A DNA stretch of 64,000 nt from UBA2779 sp965232615 (GTDB taxonomy: Bacteria > Spirochaetota > Spirochaetia > DSM-2461): NCBI GenBank assembly GCA_965232615.1, contig OZ246985.1, forward strand, positions 1,984,001-2,048,000. The letters are read 5' to 3'. Shown here piece after piece: positions 16,057 to 25,167 of this stretch. The position numbers and the translations under genes are program-made. The notes below the pieces were generated by a model that saw only the letters and a list, made by a program, of their open reading frames with translations, had not been told where the DNA came from and did no database searches. The number at the start of each line of letters is the position of its first letter. Position 1 is the first letter of the stretch.

Positions 16057-17025
16057 CTAAGCGGAAAGGGTGTATCTTACCTGTACAATTTCAGCGAGAA
16101 TGGCAAGAGCGATTTCTGAAACACCCCGACCGCCAAGGGGTATTCCAGCCGGTCCGTGGAGACGTGCCAGTTGCTGTTGACTCATTCCCTTCGATTCCAG
16201 TCTCCTGCATCGGGTGCCATGGGTACGCCGACTTCCAAGGCAGCCCAGGTAGAAGGCCTCAGTACCCAGAGCATACAGCAATGCCGAATCGTCAATTTCA
16301 GGATTATGAGTCAGGGTGACCATTGCCGTTTGTGCATCCATGGTCATACCAGGAAGTAAATCTTGAGGCCAGCCGATATGAGTATTGACATCGGGAAACC
16401 TTTCCGCAGTCGCCAGCATGGATCTGGGATCAATGACATCAACTGAAAAATCCACCTGAGATGCAAGCCTGCTCAATACCTGGCTGATATGACCGGCACC
16501 AATAAGAATGATCTGATATGATGGTCGGAAACGCCATATCAACTGGTGTTCTGAATCATTGTATTGGGTTTCCCTCTCAGATAATGACTGGGTATCAGGA
16601 ACTATTGCTTCCACATGTATTCTGTTTTCATTTTCAAGTGAAATGATGAGATCCAGGGGATTTCTACCAACAACTGCGGCTGCAATTCTTTCCAGAAAGA
16701 CAGGGGGAAAAGCCTCATCATTGACAGGAACTATGAGGACTGCAATCCTGCCGCCACAGGAGAGTCCAACGGCAAATGCGGTTTCATCTGCAACTCCGAA
16801 TTCTTTGATGAAAGACTGATTCGTCTCAATAGAATTTTTGGCTGTTTCGATGACATCAGCTTCAACACAACCTCCCGAAACGGATCCCTCAATATGGGAA
16901 TCATCCCTCACCAACATGACAGCACCGGCCTGCCTGGGAGCTGATCCCCAGGTCTCTATCACAATCGCCAATGCCAATTCATGACCCGAATGTATCCAGT
17001 GAACTGCTGTTTCCATAAGTGTCAC
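16057..17025 (-). CDS. xdhC: XdhC/CoxI family molybdoenzyme accessory protein
   Basis: Members of this family bind molybdenum cofactor and insert the sulfurated form into xanthine dehydrogenase-like enzymes. The 322-residue protein has the N-terminal XdhC part, IETWGSAPRQAGAVMLV and SVSGGCVEADV. It also has the C-terminal Rossmann-like part, ILIGAGHISQVLSRLA followed by VDVIDPRS, which usually binds a nucleotide. Length is normal. No xanthine dehydrogenase or molybdenum genes are nearby, so its partner is elsewhere or lost. It is monocistronic and separated from MITE copy c by about 75 bp. Confidence 0.9.
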   Translation of the reverse strand: MTLMETAVHWIHSGHELALAIVIETWGSAPRQAGAVMLVRDDSHIEGSVSGGCVEADVIETAKNSIETNQSFIKEFGVADETAFAVGLSCGGRIAVLIVPVNDEAFPPVFLERIAAAVVGRNPLDLIISLENENRIHVEAIVPDTQSLSERETQYNDSEHQLIWRFRPSYQIILIGAGHISQVLSRLASQVDFSVDVIDPRSMLATAERFPDVNTHIGWPQDLLPGMTMDAQTAMVTLTHNPEIDDSALLYALGTEAFYLGCLGSRRTHGTRCRRLESKGMSQQQLARLHGPAGIPLGGRGVSEIALAILAEIVQVRYTLSA

Positions 17026-17315
17026 AGGGCGACTCCTTTCGATTTGCTCGAAGTATACTATACTTCCTGATAGCGTTGTTGGACAGGGGAACAGATAATC
17101 TGGCCGTATGAGAGAAGGAATCCGGAGTAGAACAGGTGTTCCATGTCAGACGCGGGAAGTCACATCCCGTATCGCCAGGATGCAATAGTTGCGTGACACT
17201 GTAAGTTCCAACAGGATGTCCAGTTTTACCAGATTCTCCAGCCAGATCAGAGATAGAATAGAACATTTCCCCTGTATTGATTGAAATCTCTCACTCATTC
17301 CTCTATATTATTCTC

Positions 17316-18545
17316 ATGTCCACAAAACAACCACTCTCTGTTCGTTCTGAAATTGGAACGCTCCGGAAAGTTCTACTCCATCGACCCGGACGGGAACTGG
17401 AAACCCTCACACCTCAATATCTTGAGGAACTCCTGTTTGACGACATCCCCTGGGTGGATAGAATTCAAGATGAACACGATTCATTCGCAGCGGCCCTTCG
17501 GGAAAGGGGATGTGAAGTATACTACTACTGTGATCTCCTTGCCGATATACTGAGCAACAATTCGGTCCGGACGAATATCCTGAACGAAGTTCTAAAAAAC
17601 AGCAGCATACCTGTTGAGCGGCTGGAAGACGATATTCGCGGCATGTTAAGCAGCAAAACAGCCAGGGAACTGGCAGTAATCCTGATCAGTGGACTCCGCA
17701 AGGAAGAAGTCCCACATTCAGAGAACGAGAAGCACCTGTCCTACTACATAAAGGATGACTTCCCTTTTTACATCAATCCCCTCCCCAACCTGTATTTCAC
17801 ACGAGATCCTGGCGCCATCATCGCCGAAGGAATAGTGGTTAGCACCATGAAAACTGCAGTCCGAAGCAGGGAAACCCTCATCCTGGATCACATCAGGAAA
17901 TACCATCCGCTTTTCGCCGCCACTCAATCGATCTGGTACAACCTTGAAGACAACGACAGCATTGAAGGAGGCGACATCCTGGTTCCAGGACCAGAAACAG
18001 TCATTGTGGGTTGCAGTGTAAGAACCAGCAGTGAAGGTATTGAAAAGCTGGCAGACCGCCTCTTCCAGGGAAACAGCGGCATTAAAAATGTCCTCGTACT
18101 TCAGATTCCTGCGGCCCGGGCATACATGCATCTGGACACTGTTTTCACTATGTTGGACGTGGATAAGTTTGCCATCTTTCCAGGAGTTGAAAATCACATC
18201 AATGTATTTGAACTCACACCGGGAAAGAACAGGACCTTAAGCATTAAATCAGAGAAATGCTTGAAGACAGCACTGAAATCAGCTCTGAAACTGCCAGCAG
18301 TTCAGATTCTTCACAGCGGTGGAGATGACCGTTTTATCGCCGCCAGAGAGCAGTGGAATGACAGCACCAACACTCTTGCTCTGGCTCCTGGTGTTGTTGT
18401 TACTTACAGGAGAAATGTGCACTCCAATAATACCCTGAGACGAAATGGTATTGAAGTAGTTGAGATAGAAGGCTCTGAACTTGTACGGGGTCGAGGAGGT
18501 CCCCGATGTATGAGTATGCCTCTGGAGAGGTCTTCTCTGGACTGA
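17316..18545 (+). CDS. arcA: Arginine deiminase
   Basis: Hydrolyses L-arginine to citrulline and ammonia, the first step of the arginine deiminase energy pathway. The roughly 409-residue protein has the family motifs LYFTRDPGA (catalytic Asp region), EGGDILV, AYMHLDTVFTMLD (catalytic His and Asp) and the C-terminal GRGGPRCMSMPL with the nucleophilic Cys. I chose the ATG at 17316 because MSTKQPLSVRSEIGTL matches the family N-terminus; the 13 residues before it are not conserved. No ornithine carbamoyltransferase or carbamate kinase is adjacent, so the rest of the pathway must be elsewhere if present. It appears monocistronic. Confidence 0.96.
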   Translation: MSTKQPLSVRSEIGTLRKVLLHRPGRELETLTPQYLEELLFDDIPWVDRIQDEHDSFAAALRERGCEVYYYCDLLADILSNNSVRTNILNEVLKNSSIPVERLEDDIRGMLSSKTARELAVILISGLRKEEVPHSENEKHLSYYIKDDFPFYINPLPNLYFTRDPGAIIAEGIVVSTMKTAVRSRETLILDHIRKYHPLFAATQSIWYNLEDNDSIEGGDILVPGPETVIVGCSVRTSSEGIEKLADRLFQGNSGIKNVLVLQIPAARAYMHLDTVFTMLDVDKFAIFPGVENHINVFELTPGKNRTLSIKSEKCLKTALKSALKLPAVQILHSGGDDRFIAAREQWNDSTNTLALAPGVVVTYRRNVHSNNTLRRNGIEVVEIEGSELVRGRGGPRCMSMPLERSSLD

Positions 18546-18713
18546 CTGGCAGTTACAGGAAGAGACATAAGAGCTCCTTCCGACCGTTATCGATTGAGGT
18601 CAAATTGATATACCATGTTGGGGAATTGCACAAAGCACACTCTTGAAAATGGTCGTCACTCAGCGCGTTCTACAAGATTTCTGACTCAGTAGTTTTACTA
18701 CAGAAATCCAATA
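18546..18713. other. Intergenic stretch without a recognisable gene
   Basis: Between arcA and MITE copy d. A weak imperfect inverted repeat (ACTCAGTAGTTTTACTACAG) precedes the MITE, but no clear terminator or gene is seen. Confidence 0.4.
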
Positions 18714-18874
18714 GGGCACCTCTAAAAATCCTTATTTCGTTTTTGGCTTGATCTTTTTCCTCGCTGCTACGTTGTCAAAATGCTCACGTAAGCAGGTGTG
18801 TACCGCAGGAGCAAAGCTCCGAGGAACGCACCGCCATTGCGCCAAATTCCAAAAACGGTTTTTTAGAGGTTGCC
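18714..18874 (+). repeat. MITE-like element, copy d (single unit)
   Basis: 161 bp, starting GGGCACCTCTAAAAATCC and ending GGTTTTTTAGAGGTTGCC, with AATA duplicated at 18710-18713 and 18875-18878. It carries one hairpin unit and represents the basic form of the family. Confidence 0.95.
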
Positions 18875-18969
18875 AATAGGAATACACAATTCTACCAGGT
18901 TAATATATACTGTATCCATGAAAAACCTCCAAACTCAGCACGATCAACTCTGTCCTGTAAGGCAACTCA

Positions 18970-19752
18970 ATGCGACGAGCCTTGATTGAAGCCCTGCGTT
19001 TCCTGTCCATACTGCCTGTTCCCAATCCTGAGAATCCGCCGAAATGGAATGGCAAAGTGCTGGCGGTCTATCCCCTGGCCGGTCTGGTAATGGGTACTGT
19101 TGTTGCTGGAATTGCCTGGATATCGTCTGGATTGCTGTCAGACTGGAGTGTAGCTGTAATGGTTACTGCAGCCCGAATTGTAATTACCGGGGGCTTACAT
19201 CTGGATGGATTAGCTGATTTCGCGGATGGATTGGGTGGAGGAACAAATGCACAAGACCGCCTGACCATCATGCAGGACAGTCATATTGGCAGTTTCGGAG
19301 TTCTCGCCCTGCTGGTGATTTGCGGGTTACAAACAGTGTTCATTGCTGAATGGCTGGGGGAAGATAATCATTCAAAACACCTCGTCCTCACCTCCATCAT
19401 ACCCCTGGCCATAGTACCGGCCATTTCCAGAGGAAACATCCCCCTGTTAATGACGCTTTTTCCCAATGCCCGTCCCAATGGACTGGGGAATAAGATGCAA
19501 TGCCATGCAACAGTGAAAGCGGCCATTGCGGCTCTACTCCTTGCAGGACTGATTGCAACCGTATGCTTTTCCATAAGCGGACTTATACTCTGGGGATGCA
19601 CATCAGTACTGATGGTTACAGTTGGTCACTCAATATCAAAACCACTTGGGGGGCTAACCGGGGATTGCTATGGAGCACTGATCGAAATCGGGGATACCCT
19701 GGGATTCCTGGGCATTCTGATCCTGCATGAATTCTTTCCAGCGATACCATGA
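18970..19752 (+). CDS. cobS: Adenosylcobinamide-GDP ribazoletransferase (cobalamin synthase)
   Basis: Membrane enzyme that joins adenosylcobinamide-GDP with alpha-ribazole(-phosphate), the last assembly step of cobalamin. The 260-residue protein starts with ALRFLSILPVP and contains GGLHLDGLADFADGLGGG near residue 75, the Asp-rich signature that binds the metal and nucleotide, followed by IMQDSHIGSFG. Several hydrophobic segments are visible. Its stop overlaps the cobC start (ATGA). With only cobS and cobC here, this looks like nucleotide-loop assembly or salvage. No cobalamin riboswitch is recognisable upstream. The pair is bracketed by MITE copies d and e. Confidence 0.95.
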   Translation: MRRALIEALRFLSILPVPNPENPPKWNGKVLAVYPLAGLVMGTVVAGIAWISSGLLSDWSVAVMVTAARIVITGGLHLDGLADFADGLGGGTNAQDRLTIMQDSHIGSFGVLALLVICGLQTVFIAEWLGEDNHSKHLVLTSIIPLAIVPAISRGNIPLLMTLFPNARPNGLGNKMQCHATVKAAIAALLLAGLIATVCFSISGLILWGCTSVLMVTVGHSISKPLGGLTGDCYGALIEIGDTLGFLGILILHEFFPAIP

Positions 19753-20405
19753 CTGATCTTCTTCTCATTCGTCATGGTGAACCGGAAATGGCCGGGAACT
19801 GCATGGGCCGGAAAACTGATACTCCCTTGAGTGGCAGGGGGTTGATTCAAGCAGACCATGTTGCGGATTCCCTTCAGGAGGAAGTACCGTCAATTATATA
19901 CAGCAGCCCTCTCAGTCGAGCAATCCAGACTGTCAAACCTTTGGCCAACCGCTTAAATTTAACTCCCATCATCAGTCATAAACTGGCAGAGATAGATTTC
20001 GGTGAATGGGAAGACTGTACCTGGAGTAATATTCAAAAACGATACCCGGATACATGGAGCCGATGGCTGGATAACCCCGGGAGCATTGCTCCCCCCGGAG
20101 GAGAGACACTGGAAGTGTTCAACCACCGTATCATGCAATGTGTGGAAGAAATTCTGCAGCAGCACGACTCCCAGAAAGTGTTAATCTCCACCCATGCCGG
20201 TCCTATACGTGCTGTTCTTGGCTACGCTCTGGATATTGAGTTCTCAGTTTCGCGGACAGCAAGTGTGGATTACGCAAGTCTCTCCCGTTTCAGATGCTAT
20301 TGCAGGGATGACAGTTTGTCGCTGGTCCATTGGAATATACCACTGCACAATGATTATGAATGGTCTCCCAAAACTGTTCAGGGTACCTCTAAAAAACAGC
20401 TTTAG
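19749..20405 (+). CDS. cobC: Alpha-ribazole phosphatase-like histidine phosphatase
   Basis: Removes phosphate from alpha-ribazole 5'-phosphate or adenosylcobalamin 5'-phosphate. The histidine phosphatase signature LLIRHGEPEMAG is at the N-terminus, with YSSPLSRAIQTV and the second catalytic His in STHAGPIRAVLG. It is coupled to cobS by a 4-bp overlap, which supports the cobalamin role over a general phosphatase. The last residues (GTSKKQL-stop) come from the left end of MITE copy e; trmL at 30135 ends with the identical GTSKKQL for the same reason. The native C-terminus has therefore been replaced or extended. Confidence 0.88.
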   Translation: MTDLLLIRHGEPEMAGNCMGRKTDTPLSGRGLIQADHVADSLQEEVPSIIYSSPLSRAIQTVKPLANRLNLTPIISHKLAEIDFGEWEDCTWSNIQKRYPDTWSRWLDNPGSIAPPGGETLEVFNHRIMQCVEEILQQHDSQKVLISTHAGPIRAVLGYALDIEFSVSRTASVDYASLSRFRCYCRDDSLSLVHWNIPLHNDYEWSPKTVQGTSKKQL

Positions 20406-20642
20406 GAAATTGACGAAATGGCGGTGCGTTCCTCGGAGCTTTGCTCCTGCGGTACGCACCTGATGCGGTTGGCGGTGCGTTCCTCGGAGCTTTGCTCCTG
20501 CGGTACGCACCTGATGCGGTTGGCGGTGCGTTCCTCGGAGCTTTGCTCCTGCGGTACGCACCTGATTACGTGAGCATTTTGACAACGCAGTAGCGGCAGA
20601 AAAGATCGAGTCAAGAACTAAATGGGGTTTTTAGAGGTGCCC
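20381..20642 (+). repeat. MITE-like element, copy e (three units, 51-bp period)
   Basis: 262 bp, starting GGGTACCTCTAAAAAACAGC and ending TTTTTAGAGGTGCCC. The hairpin unit begins at 20421, 20472 and 20523, a 51-bp period with a short linker (TGATGCGGTTG), so length equals 160 plus 2 times 51. No target duplication is seen (TTCA and TATA). Confidence 0.93.
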
Positions 20643-20656
20643 TATAGCTGGTGATA

Positions 20657-21403
20657 TTAGTTGTGTCGATCTCTCAGGCGTTTTTTATGTGCCATGTATA
20701 TCTCCAGCATGGCATCATCGGCAGTAAATCTCCTATAGACATTGTGGGCCTGTTTCATAACAGGATCATTGAGTAGCAATGATTTCATTATGTCCTCTTC
20801 TTCCTCCAGCAAACCTTCATTCTTAAAGAAGAAGGCCCATTTTTCCAATCTGTCTGTGAGGGTCGAGCTACCCCCTACTTCCATCCTGGGCAGCTCAAGA
20901 TAGTGAATCTGTAAGTCATCATTCAGCACAAATTTGCCTGAGATTTTTTCGGTAATAATGAAACAGCGGTGTGCTTTGCTCATATCATGGAATAAAATAT
21001 AATTGAGGAGATTGATGCAGATAATCGGGGAGAGGGACTGGTTGTCTTTATCCTTGTCAAGCTGTTTTCGGTAATGATATACCCGGTAGAAAAGTGAACG
21101 GTGAACAAAACGATCACTATCAATAACCTGTATTTCAATATTGGATAAACGCCCATTGCTGTCCCTTGCTTTCAAATCCAGAGTGGACTCCTGAATTTCA
21201 AAGTTATCTTCCAGATTGAAGGGATTCTTAATTTCCAACTCAACCATTGGAGGAGAATCAGAGTCCAGAAGGATGGTATTGATGAAATCCAGTAGAATGC
21301 TTTTATGCTCCTCCAAACCAAGTAGAAAGCGGACGAAGAAGTTCGATGTGGGATTAACCTTTCTTTGCATCATTTCAAAGTTTATGAGGTCAAGACAAAT
21401 CAT
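20657..21403 (-). CDS. Rpn family PD-(D/E)XK nuclease / putative transposase
   Basis: The 248-residue protein matches the Rpn (recombination-promoting nuclease, PDDEXK_2) pattern. It starts with NPTSNFFVRFLLGLEEHKSI, has STLDLKARDSNGRLSNIEIQV with the Asp and E-x-Q nuclease residues, then HRSLFYRVYHYRKQL and a later conserved ICINLLNYILF. Members cut DNA and promote RecA-independent recombination; several are phage-defence or selfish genes. It has no inverted repeats of its own. It lies between MITE copies e and f, its stop 15 bp from the end of e. Whether it has any role in mobilising them is unknown. Confidence 0.87.
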   Translation of the reverse strand: MICLDLINFEMMQRKVNPTSNFFVRFLLGLEEHKSILLDFINTILLDSDSPPMVELEIKNPFNLEDNFEIQESTLDLKARDSNGRLSNIEIQVIDSDRFVHRSLFYRVYHYRKQLDKDKDNQSLSPIICINLLNYILFHDMSKAHRCFIITEKISGKFVLNDDLQIHYLELPRMEVGGSSTLTDRLEKWAFFFKNEGLLEEEEDIMKSLLLNDPVMKQAHNVYRRFTADDAMLEIYMAHKKRLRDRHN

Positions 21404-21554
21404 TCAAGGGTGTGTGAAAAGCTCCGTTGCAGCATTGAGGAAATGTCACCCTCTGTTGATTCAAGTATCCTCTTTCAGACGTATTTTTTGATATTCTTTG
21501 AGTTATCTCATCGTATCGCAGTTTTCCATTGCGCTGGATAACCGGGACAAGTAC

Positions 21555-21622
21555 GTGCTGTAGGCTTGTATCGACAAAAAATCTCTTCGTCAATTTCCTA
21601 AAGCTGTTTTTTAGAGGTTGCC
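21555..21622 (+). repeat. MITE-like element, copy f (truncated)
   Basis: Only a right part remains: GGCTTGTATCGACAAAAAAT, then CGTCAATTTCCTAAAGCTG and TTTTTTAGAGGTTGCC ending at 21622. The hairpin unit and left end are missing. The 130 bp to its left carry no assignable gene. Confidence 0.75.
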
Positions 21623-21677
21623 TTATATAAGGATATCTCTCTGACCAATCTATCCAGCTAAGTACCATTCATGAACT

Positions 21678-23498
21678 CTACTCACCCTCCGGGATGGATT
21701 GAAGGGGGGGAACAGGCTTTCTGACACTGAGAATTTTCTTCATGTAGGAGTTGATCATCGCCGTTTCAAACTCCTCATTGCTGTCATAGTCATACCCGAA
21801 TACATTGGACCACAGGGAAGGGTGTTCCATGCAAAGATAAAAAAACACCTTCTCATGCCAGGGTGTAAAGCATTCATATGTATGGCGGAACATCTTCCGT
21901 TTGATTACATGAGGATAGGAGAATTTTCCTCCCGTTTCTTCAAGCGGCATTTGAAGAATACGACTCCTCATGGGATGCTCCCTCATCTTTTTTAATACAG
22001 GTTTGATGAAGGTGAGAGTGCCAAGAGAAATCATCACAACATCGGCTGGATCGAACTGGCTCAGAAGAGATTTGATTATTTCTCCATAGTCAGTCTCCCA
22101 TCCATCGTAAAAAACCATGGGGTGGAAGTGGAAACCAACAAGATTTCCCTGGGCGGTTAGTTTCCTGGCGGATTGAATGCGTCGTTCCAGAGATGCTGTG
22201 AAGTGTTCTTCATTGTCGATGATAATCTGGGGATTCAATGACCATGTCGTTATGACATTGGCTGGAACTTTGCGGTGAAGGAGGTGGGGAATATTGTCCG
22301 ATTTGGTTTTGAACTCCAGAATAACGTTGGGATTCTCTCCGGCAAAATCCAGCAGCCCGTCCAGTATACCGGCACGATTTCCCCACATCAAGGAATCTGA
22401 GGATTGCCCAGTTCCAATGTGGTAGACTTTCTCTGGATTGAGTTCGATGGCTTTAAGCTTGTCCAGGAAATCCCGATTGAAACCAACTTTTTCGCTGTTG
22501 TAGAAATAACGGATGGAGCAGTAACTACAGTCAAATCCACAGCCTTCAATGGCATCCAGAGTACGAAGATTGCAGCATCGGGTTTTTTGTGATGCCACCG
22601 GGCAGAGACCGAATCCTGGACCTGGGCGGTCAATTTCAATGAATTCCTTCGCTCCAATGTTTATTCGAGAGCTTTTACCTGTAAACCCTTTGTATGTCTT
22701 TATTTGATTCACAGATTTCTCCCATACGCTACGGATAGCATTCCAGGCGTTTTCACGGGACTGAAATTGTCTCTTGAACCGCTGGGAGATGGGCTTCTCA
22801 TCCCAGGAGACAAAGTCAAGCGCCATGGTTACAAGATTTTTTATTTCCTGATAACTGAATCGGAAGGTCAAGGCAGCATTTCGTATAGCCTCTTTATCAT
22901 CAGGGAGAAGATTCTGTGAGGGAGGCTCACTGAATACCTTGCTGATTTTTTCCGGATAAGGGTCAACAAGAGACGTCCATTGAGGAAGCGTATTCTCAAT
23001 GAGACCGTCAATAAAAGCTCTATCAGGAATGGTGTCACTCAAGTGGTCGGAAAGAACCTTGAGGACGTGAATGTTGCTGGTATCAAGAACATGGATAAGT
23101 GAAGAGATGAAGTGAGAAGCTTCCATATCAACCAGAATAGATTCGGAGAACTCGCATTCATTGATTTTCAGGGGGATGCTGCTTGTATGCAATGGAAGAC
23201 GGAGTGCAGTATCCGGACCACCCTGTACCGAGAAGAAAGTGCCGATTTTCATGTCTGCATCATTGCATCCCGCCATACCGATGTTAATCGCTGAAGATAA
23301 TTGAAATCGATCAGTAACCCATTTCACTGCCTTTTGGGTGGATTCTTTACCAACACCGGAAACGATGAGCAGTATCTGTGCGCTGCGAAACAGTTTGAAT
23401 GGTTTTGTTTCAGATTGATGGAGTCCGAAATATCTTATGATGGGTCGGGCCTCCGCAAGGAGTGCTGTGTGAATCAAAATGTATGATTTTCCGGTCAT
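21678..23498 (-). CDS. Nucleoside-phosphorylase-like domain fused to spore photoproduct lyase-like radical SAM protein
   Basis: This 606-residue protein joins two domains. Residues 1 to about 190 resemble purine nucleoside phosphorylase/MTA-SAH nucleosidase folds (LLIVSGVGKESTQKAVKW, AINIGMAGCNDADM, VDMEASHF). From about 270 on it matches spore photoproduct lyase: IEIDRPGPGFGLCPVASQKT, then the radical SAM cluster CGFDCSYC (Cys320, 324, 327), YHIGTGQSSDSL, GFHFHPMVFYDGW and ISLGTLTF. Spore photoproduct lyase reverses a thymine lesion made by UV in spores, yet spirochaetes do not sporulate, so a DNA-repair or base-modification role is inferred. It begins close to a MATE exporter gene (12 bp gap), probably co-transcribed. 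Confidence 0.85.
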   Translation of the reverse strand: MTGKSYILIHTALLAEARPIIRYFGLHQSETKPFKLFRSAQILLIVSGVGKESTQKAVKWVTDRFQLSSAINIGMAGCNDADMKIGTFFSVQGGPDTALRLPLHTSSIPLKINECEFSESILVDMEASHFISSLIHVLDTSNIHVLKVLSDHLSDTIPDRAFIDGLIENTLPQWTSLVDPYPEKISKVFSEPPSQNLLPDDKEAIRNAALTFRFSYQEIKNLVTMALDFVSWDEKPISQRFKRQFQSRENAWNAIRSVWEKSVNQIKTYKGFTGKSSRINIGAKEFIEIDRPGPGFGLCPVASQKTRCCNLRTLDAIEGCGFDCSYCSIRYFYNSEKVGFNRDFLDKLKAIELNPEKVYHIGTGQSSDSLMWGNRAGILDGLLDFAGENPNVILEFKTKSDNIPHLLHRKVPANVITTWSLNPQIIIDNEEHFTASLERRIQSARKLTAQGNLVGFHFHPMVFYDGWETDYGEIIKSLLSQFDPADVVMISLGTLTFIKPVLKKMREHPMRSRILQMPLEETGGKFSYPHVIKRKMFRHTYECFTPWHEKVFFYLCMEHPSLWSNVFGYDYDSNEEFETAMINSYMKKILSVRKPVPPLQSIPEGE

Positions 23499-23510
23499 GG
23501 TGGGATGTAT

Positions 23511-24968
23511 TCAGCTGACAAGACTCAGTTGACGCCACTTTCCAAATTTGTATCTGAGGAACATGGCAAAACCAAGCAGTACAACAAAGCCAATAAAGAT
23601 AATCCATGAGGAGACAGGAGGAATCATGGCGATTTTAACAGCATACCAGAGAATTCCGACAAAAACCCAATGCATTACAATCGACATCCACATGATGAAT
23701 TTTGTATCACCTGCTCCTCGGAGGGAACCGGACAAAACCAGTTGTGTGGCATCAGCCAGGATGTAGATGGCTGCCAGACGAAGCATTGTACGGGCCATGG
23801 GGGCCACATTCACTCCTCTATCTTCGAATCCTGAAGAAAATAAATTTACCAGGGGCTGGGCTGCTATCAGAAAAATAATTACAAATATCGAGCCAACGGT
23901 CCAGGCTGTAAAAAGGTTTAAGCGAGTGGCTCGTTCTGCTCCAGGAATGTTACGGGCTCCAACATAACGCCCGGAGAGAGTGGTCGCTGCAAAACCAATA
24001 CCCATCATAGGCACAAAGGCCAGCATGTCGTAGTTCAGGGCAATTGTAACCGCGACAGCAGTGTCCGCATTGTATGAGTGCATGAGTTGAATGAAGAGAT
24101 TAAATGCAAACACATTGAGAAAAAACTCTCCTCCGGCAGGAACACCAAATTCTAACAGGATTTTCATCATTTTCCTGTTGAATCTCCAATCTCCGATCGT
24201 GTTAAATACTTCCCTATAGTGTTTGGAGAAATAGACCGCAATAAGGACTCCAAGGGCCACGGCATTGCCCAGCAAAGTTCCTGTAGCGGCTCCCTGAATA
24301 CCCAATGCCGGCATACCGAATTTTCCAAAGATTAGAATCCAATTCGCCGGTATGTTGATCAGCATACTCACACAGTTGGCAAACATTACAATCCGGGTTC
24401 GGCCCAGACCGATGAAGAAACCGGTGATGGCCTGTCTGATCAATCCGAAGATGGAGCCATAGATGAGTATACGGAAGTAAGACATTTCTATGGCAACTTG
24501 TTCAGGAATATGACCCAGCCCCGTGAGCAGTATTTCAACCAGAGGGATGGTAAACAGAAGGAGTGGCCAGCCCACAAAACTCAGATAAATGGCCTGAACA
24601 GTTGCCTGGGCACATTTTCGTTTTTCTCCAGCGCCATGGTGCTGAGCAACAATAGCATTAACATATCCTGCTATGCCGGTAAAAAACGACATCACGCAAA
24701 TTGCAGTGATACCCCCGGTCATGGCTCCTGCTATGTATAGTTTTCCAAGTCTAGAAAGGAATAATCTGTCAACAAATAGATTCACAGTTTCCGAGGCTTG
24801 ACTGATCACCATGGGAAAGGCAATGGCAGTAATATCCCTTAAACGGGGAAGTTTGGAATAGTCTTCCTTCTCCAGTTGGGGAAGAGGCGTTATGGTTCCT
24901 TCGAGGCCTGAATAGTTATTCCCGACAGATGTATCACTCATGGTAGGAGAGTACAATAATTCTGACAT
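23511..24968 (-). CDS. MATE family efflux transporter
   Basis: Multidrug or toxin extrusion antiporter of the inner membrane, driven by Na+ or H+. At 485 residues and about twelve hydrophobic segments it has the usual size. The two homologous halves can be seen in ITAIAFPMVISQASETVNLFVDRLFLSRLG near the start and ILLEFGVPAGGEFFLNVFAFNLFIQ in the middle. GATGTLLGNAV and FVPMMGIGFAATTLSGRYVG are typical MATE segments. The protein is upstream of the radical SAM fusion and transcribed with it. The substrate cannot be deduced. Confidence 0.93.
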   Translation of the reverse strand: MSELLYSPTMSDTSVGNNYSGLEGTITPLPQLEKEDYSKLPRLRDITAIAFPMVISQASETVNLFVDRLFLSRLGKLYIAGAMTGGITAICVMSFFTGIAGYVNAIVAQHHGAGEKRKCAQATVQAIYLSFVGWPLLLFTIPLVEILLTGLGHIPEQVAIEMSYFRILIYGSIFGLIRQAITGFFIGLGRTRIVMFANCVSMLINIPANWILIFGKFGMPALGIQGAATGTLLGNAVALGVLIAVYFSKHYREVFNTIGDWRFNRKMMKILLEFGVPAGGEFFLNVFAFNLFIQLMHSYNADTAVAVTIALNYDMLAFVPMMGIGFAATTLSGRYVGARNIPGAERATRLNLFTAWTVGSIFVIIFLIAAQPLVNLFSSGFEDRGVNVAPMARTMLRLAAIYILADATQLVLSGSLRGAGDTKFIMWMSIVMHWVFVGILWYAVKIAMIPPVSSWIIFIGFVVLLGFAMFLRYKFGKWRQLSLVS

Positions 24969-25059
24969 TGAGATATAGAGTCTTTCCAGACAATTCTACT
25001 TTGATCGTAATCAGAATCACCTTCCCGAAAGATCAAGAATTCTCCCTAATTTCATTTTT

Positions 25060-25101
25060 CAAGCTTCCGGACACTTTTTTCATATAGCGTCAGGAAGCTT
25101 G
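25060..25101. repeat. Short inverted repeat of the CAAGCTTCCTGACACT family
   Basis: CAAGCTTCCGGACACT (25060-25075) and AGCGTCAGGAAGCTTG (25086-25101) form a near-perfect 16-bp inverted repeat around a 10-bp loop. Related sequences occur at 13874, 36525 and 58855-58906. It lies in the divergent MATE/rhomboid gap. Confidence 0.7.
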
Positions 25102-25167
25102 TTAAAACCTGGTTTGATCTAAACCCGGTCAGACCATGATTTTACCTGGTATAGCAGTACAACATTA

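Noticed and set aside
15565..16119. Long frame with repeated KQVRTAGAKLRGTHRQ sequence, and similar frames at 20244, 30618, 44247 and 58603
   Set aside because: They come from MITE hairpin units (96 and 51 are multiples of 3), appear on both strands and lack start signals.
16979..17266. 95-codon frame upstream of xdhC
   Set aside because: Overlaps the xdhC start and has no coding features beyond being open.
18875..18969. Possible cobalamin riboswitch before cobS
   Set aside because: The gap from MITE copy d is only 95 bp and has none of the conserved B12-box type sequence.
21390..21668. 92-codon frame between Rpn and the radical SAM gene
   Set aside because: Half of it is MITE copy f sequence and the rest shows no recognisable family; most likely non-coding.
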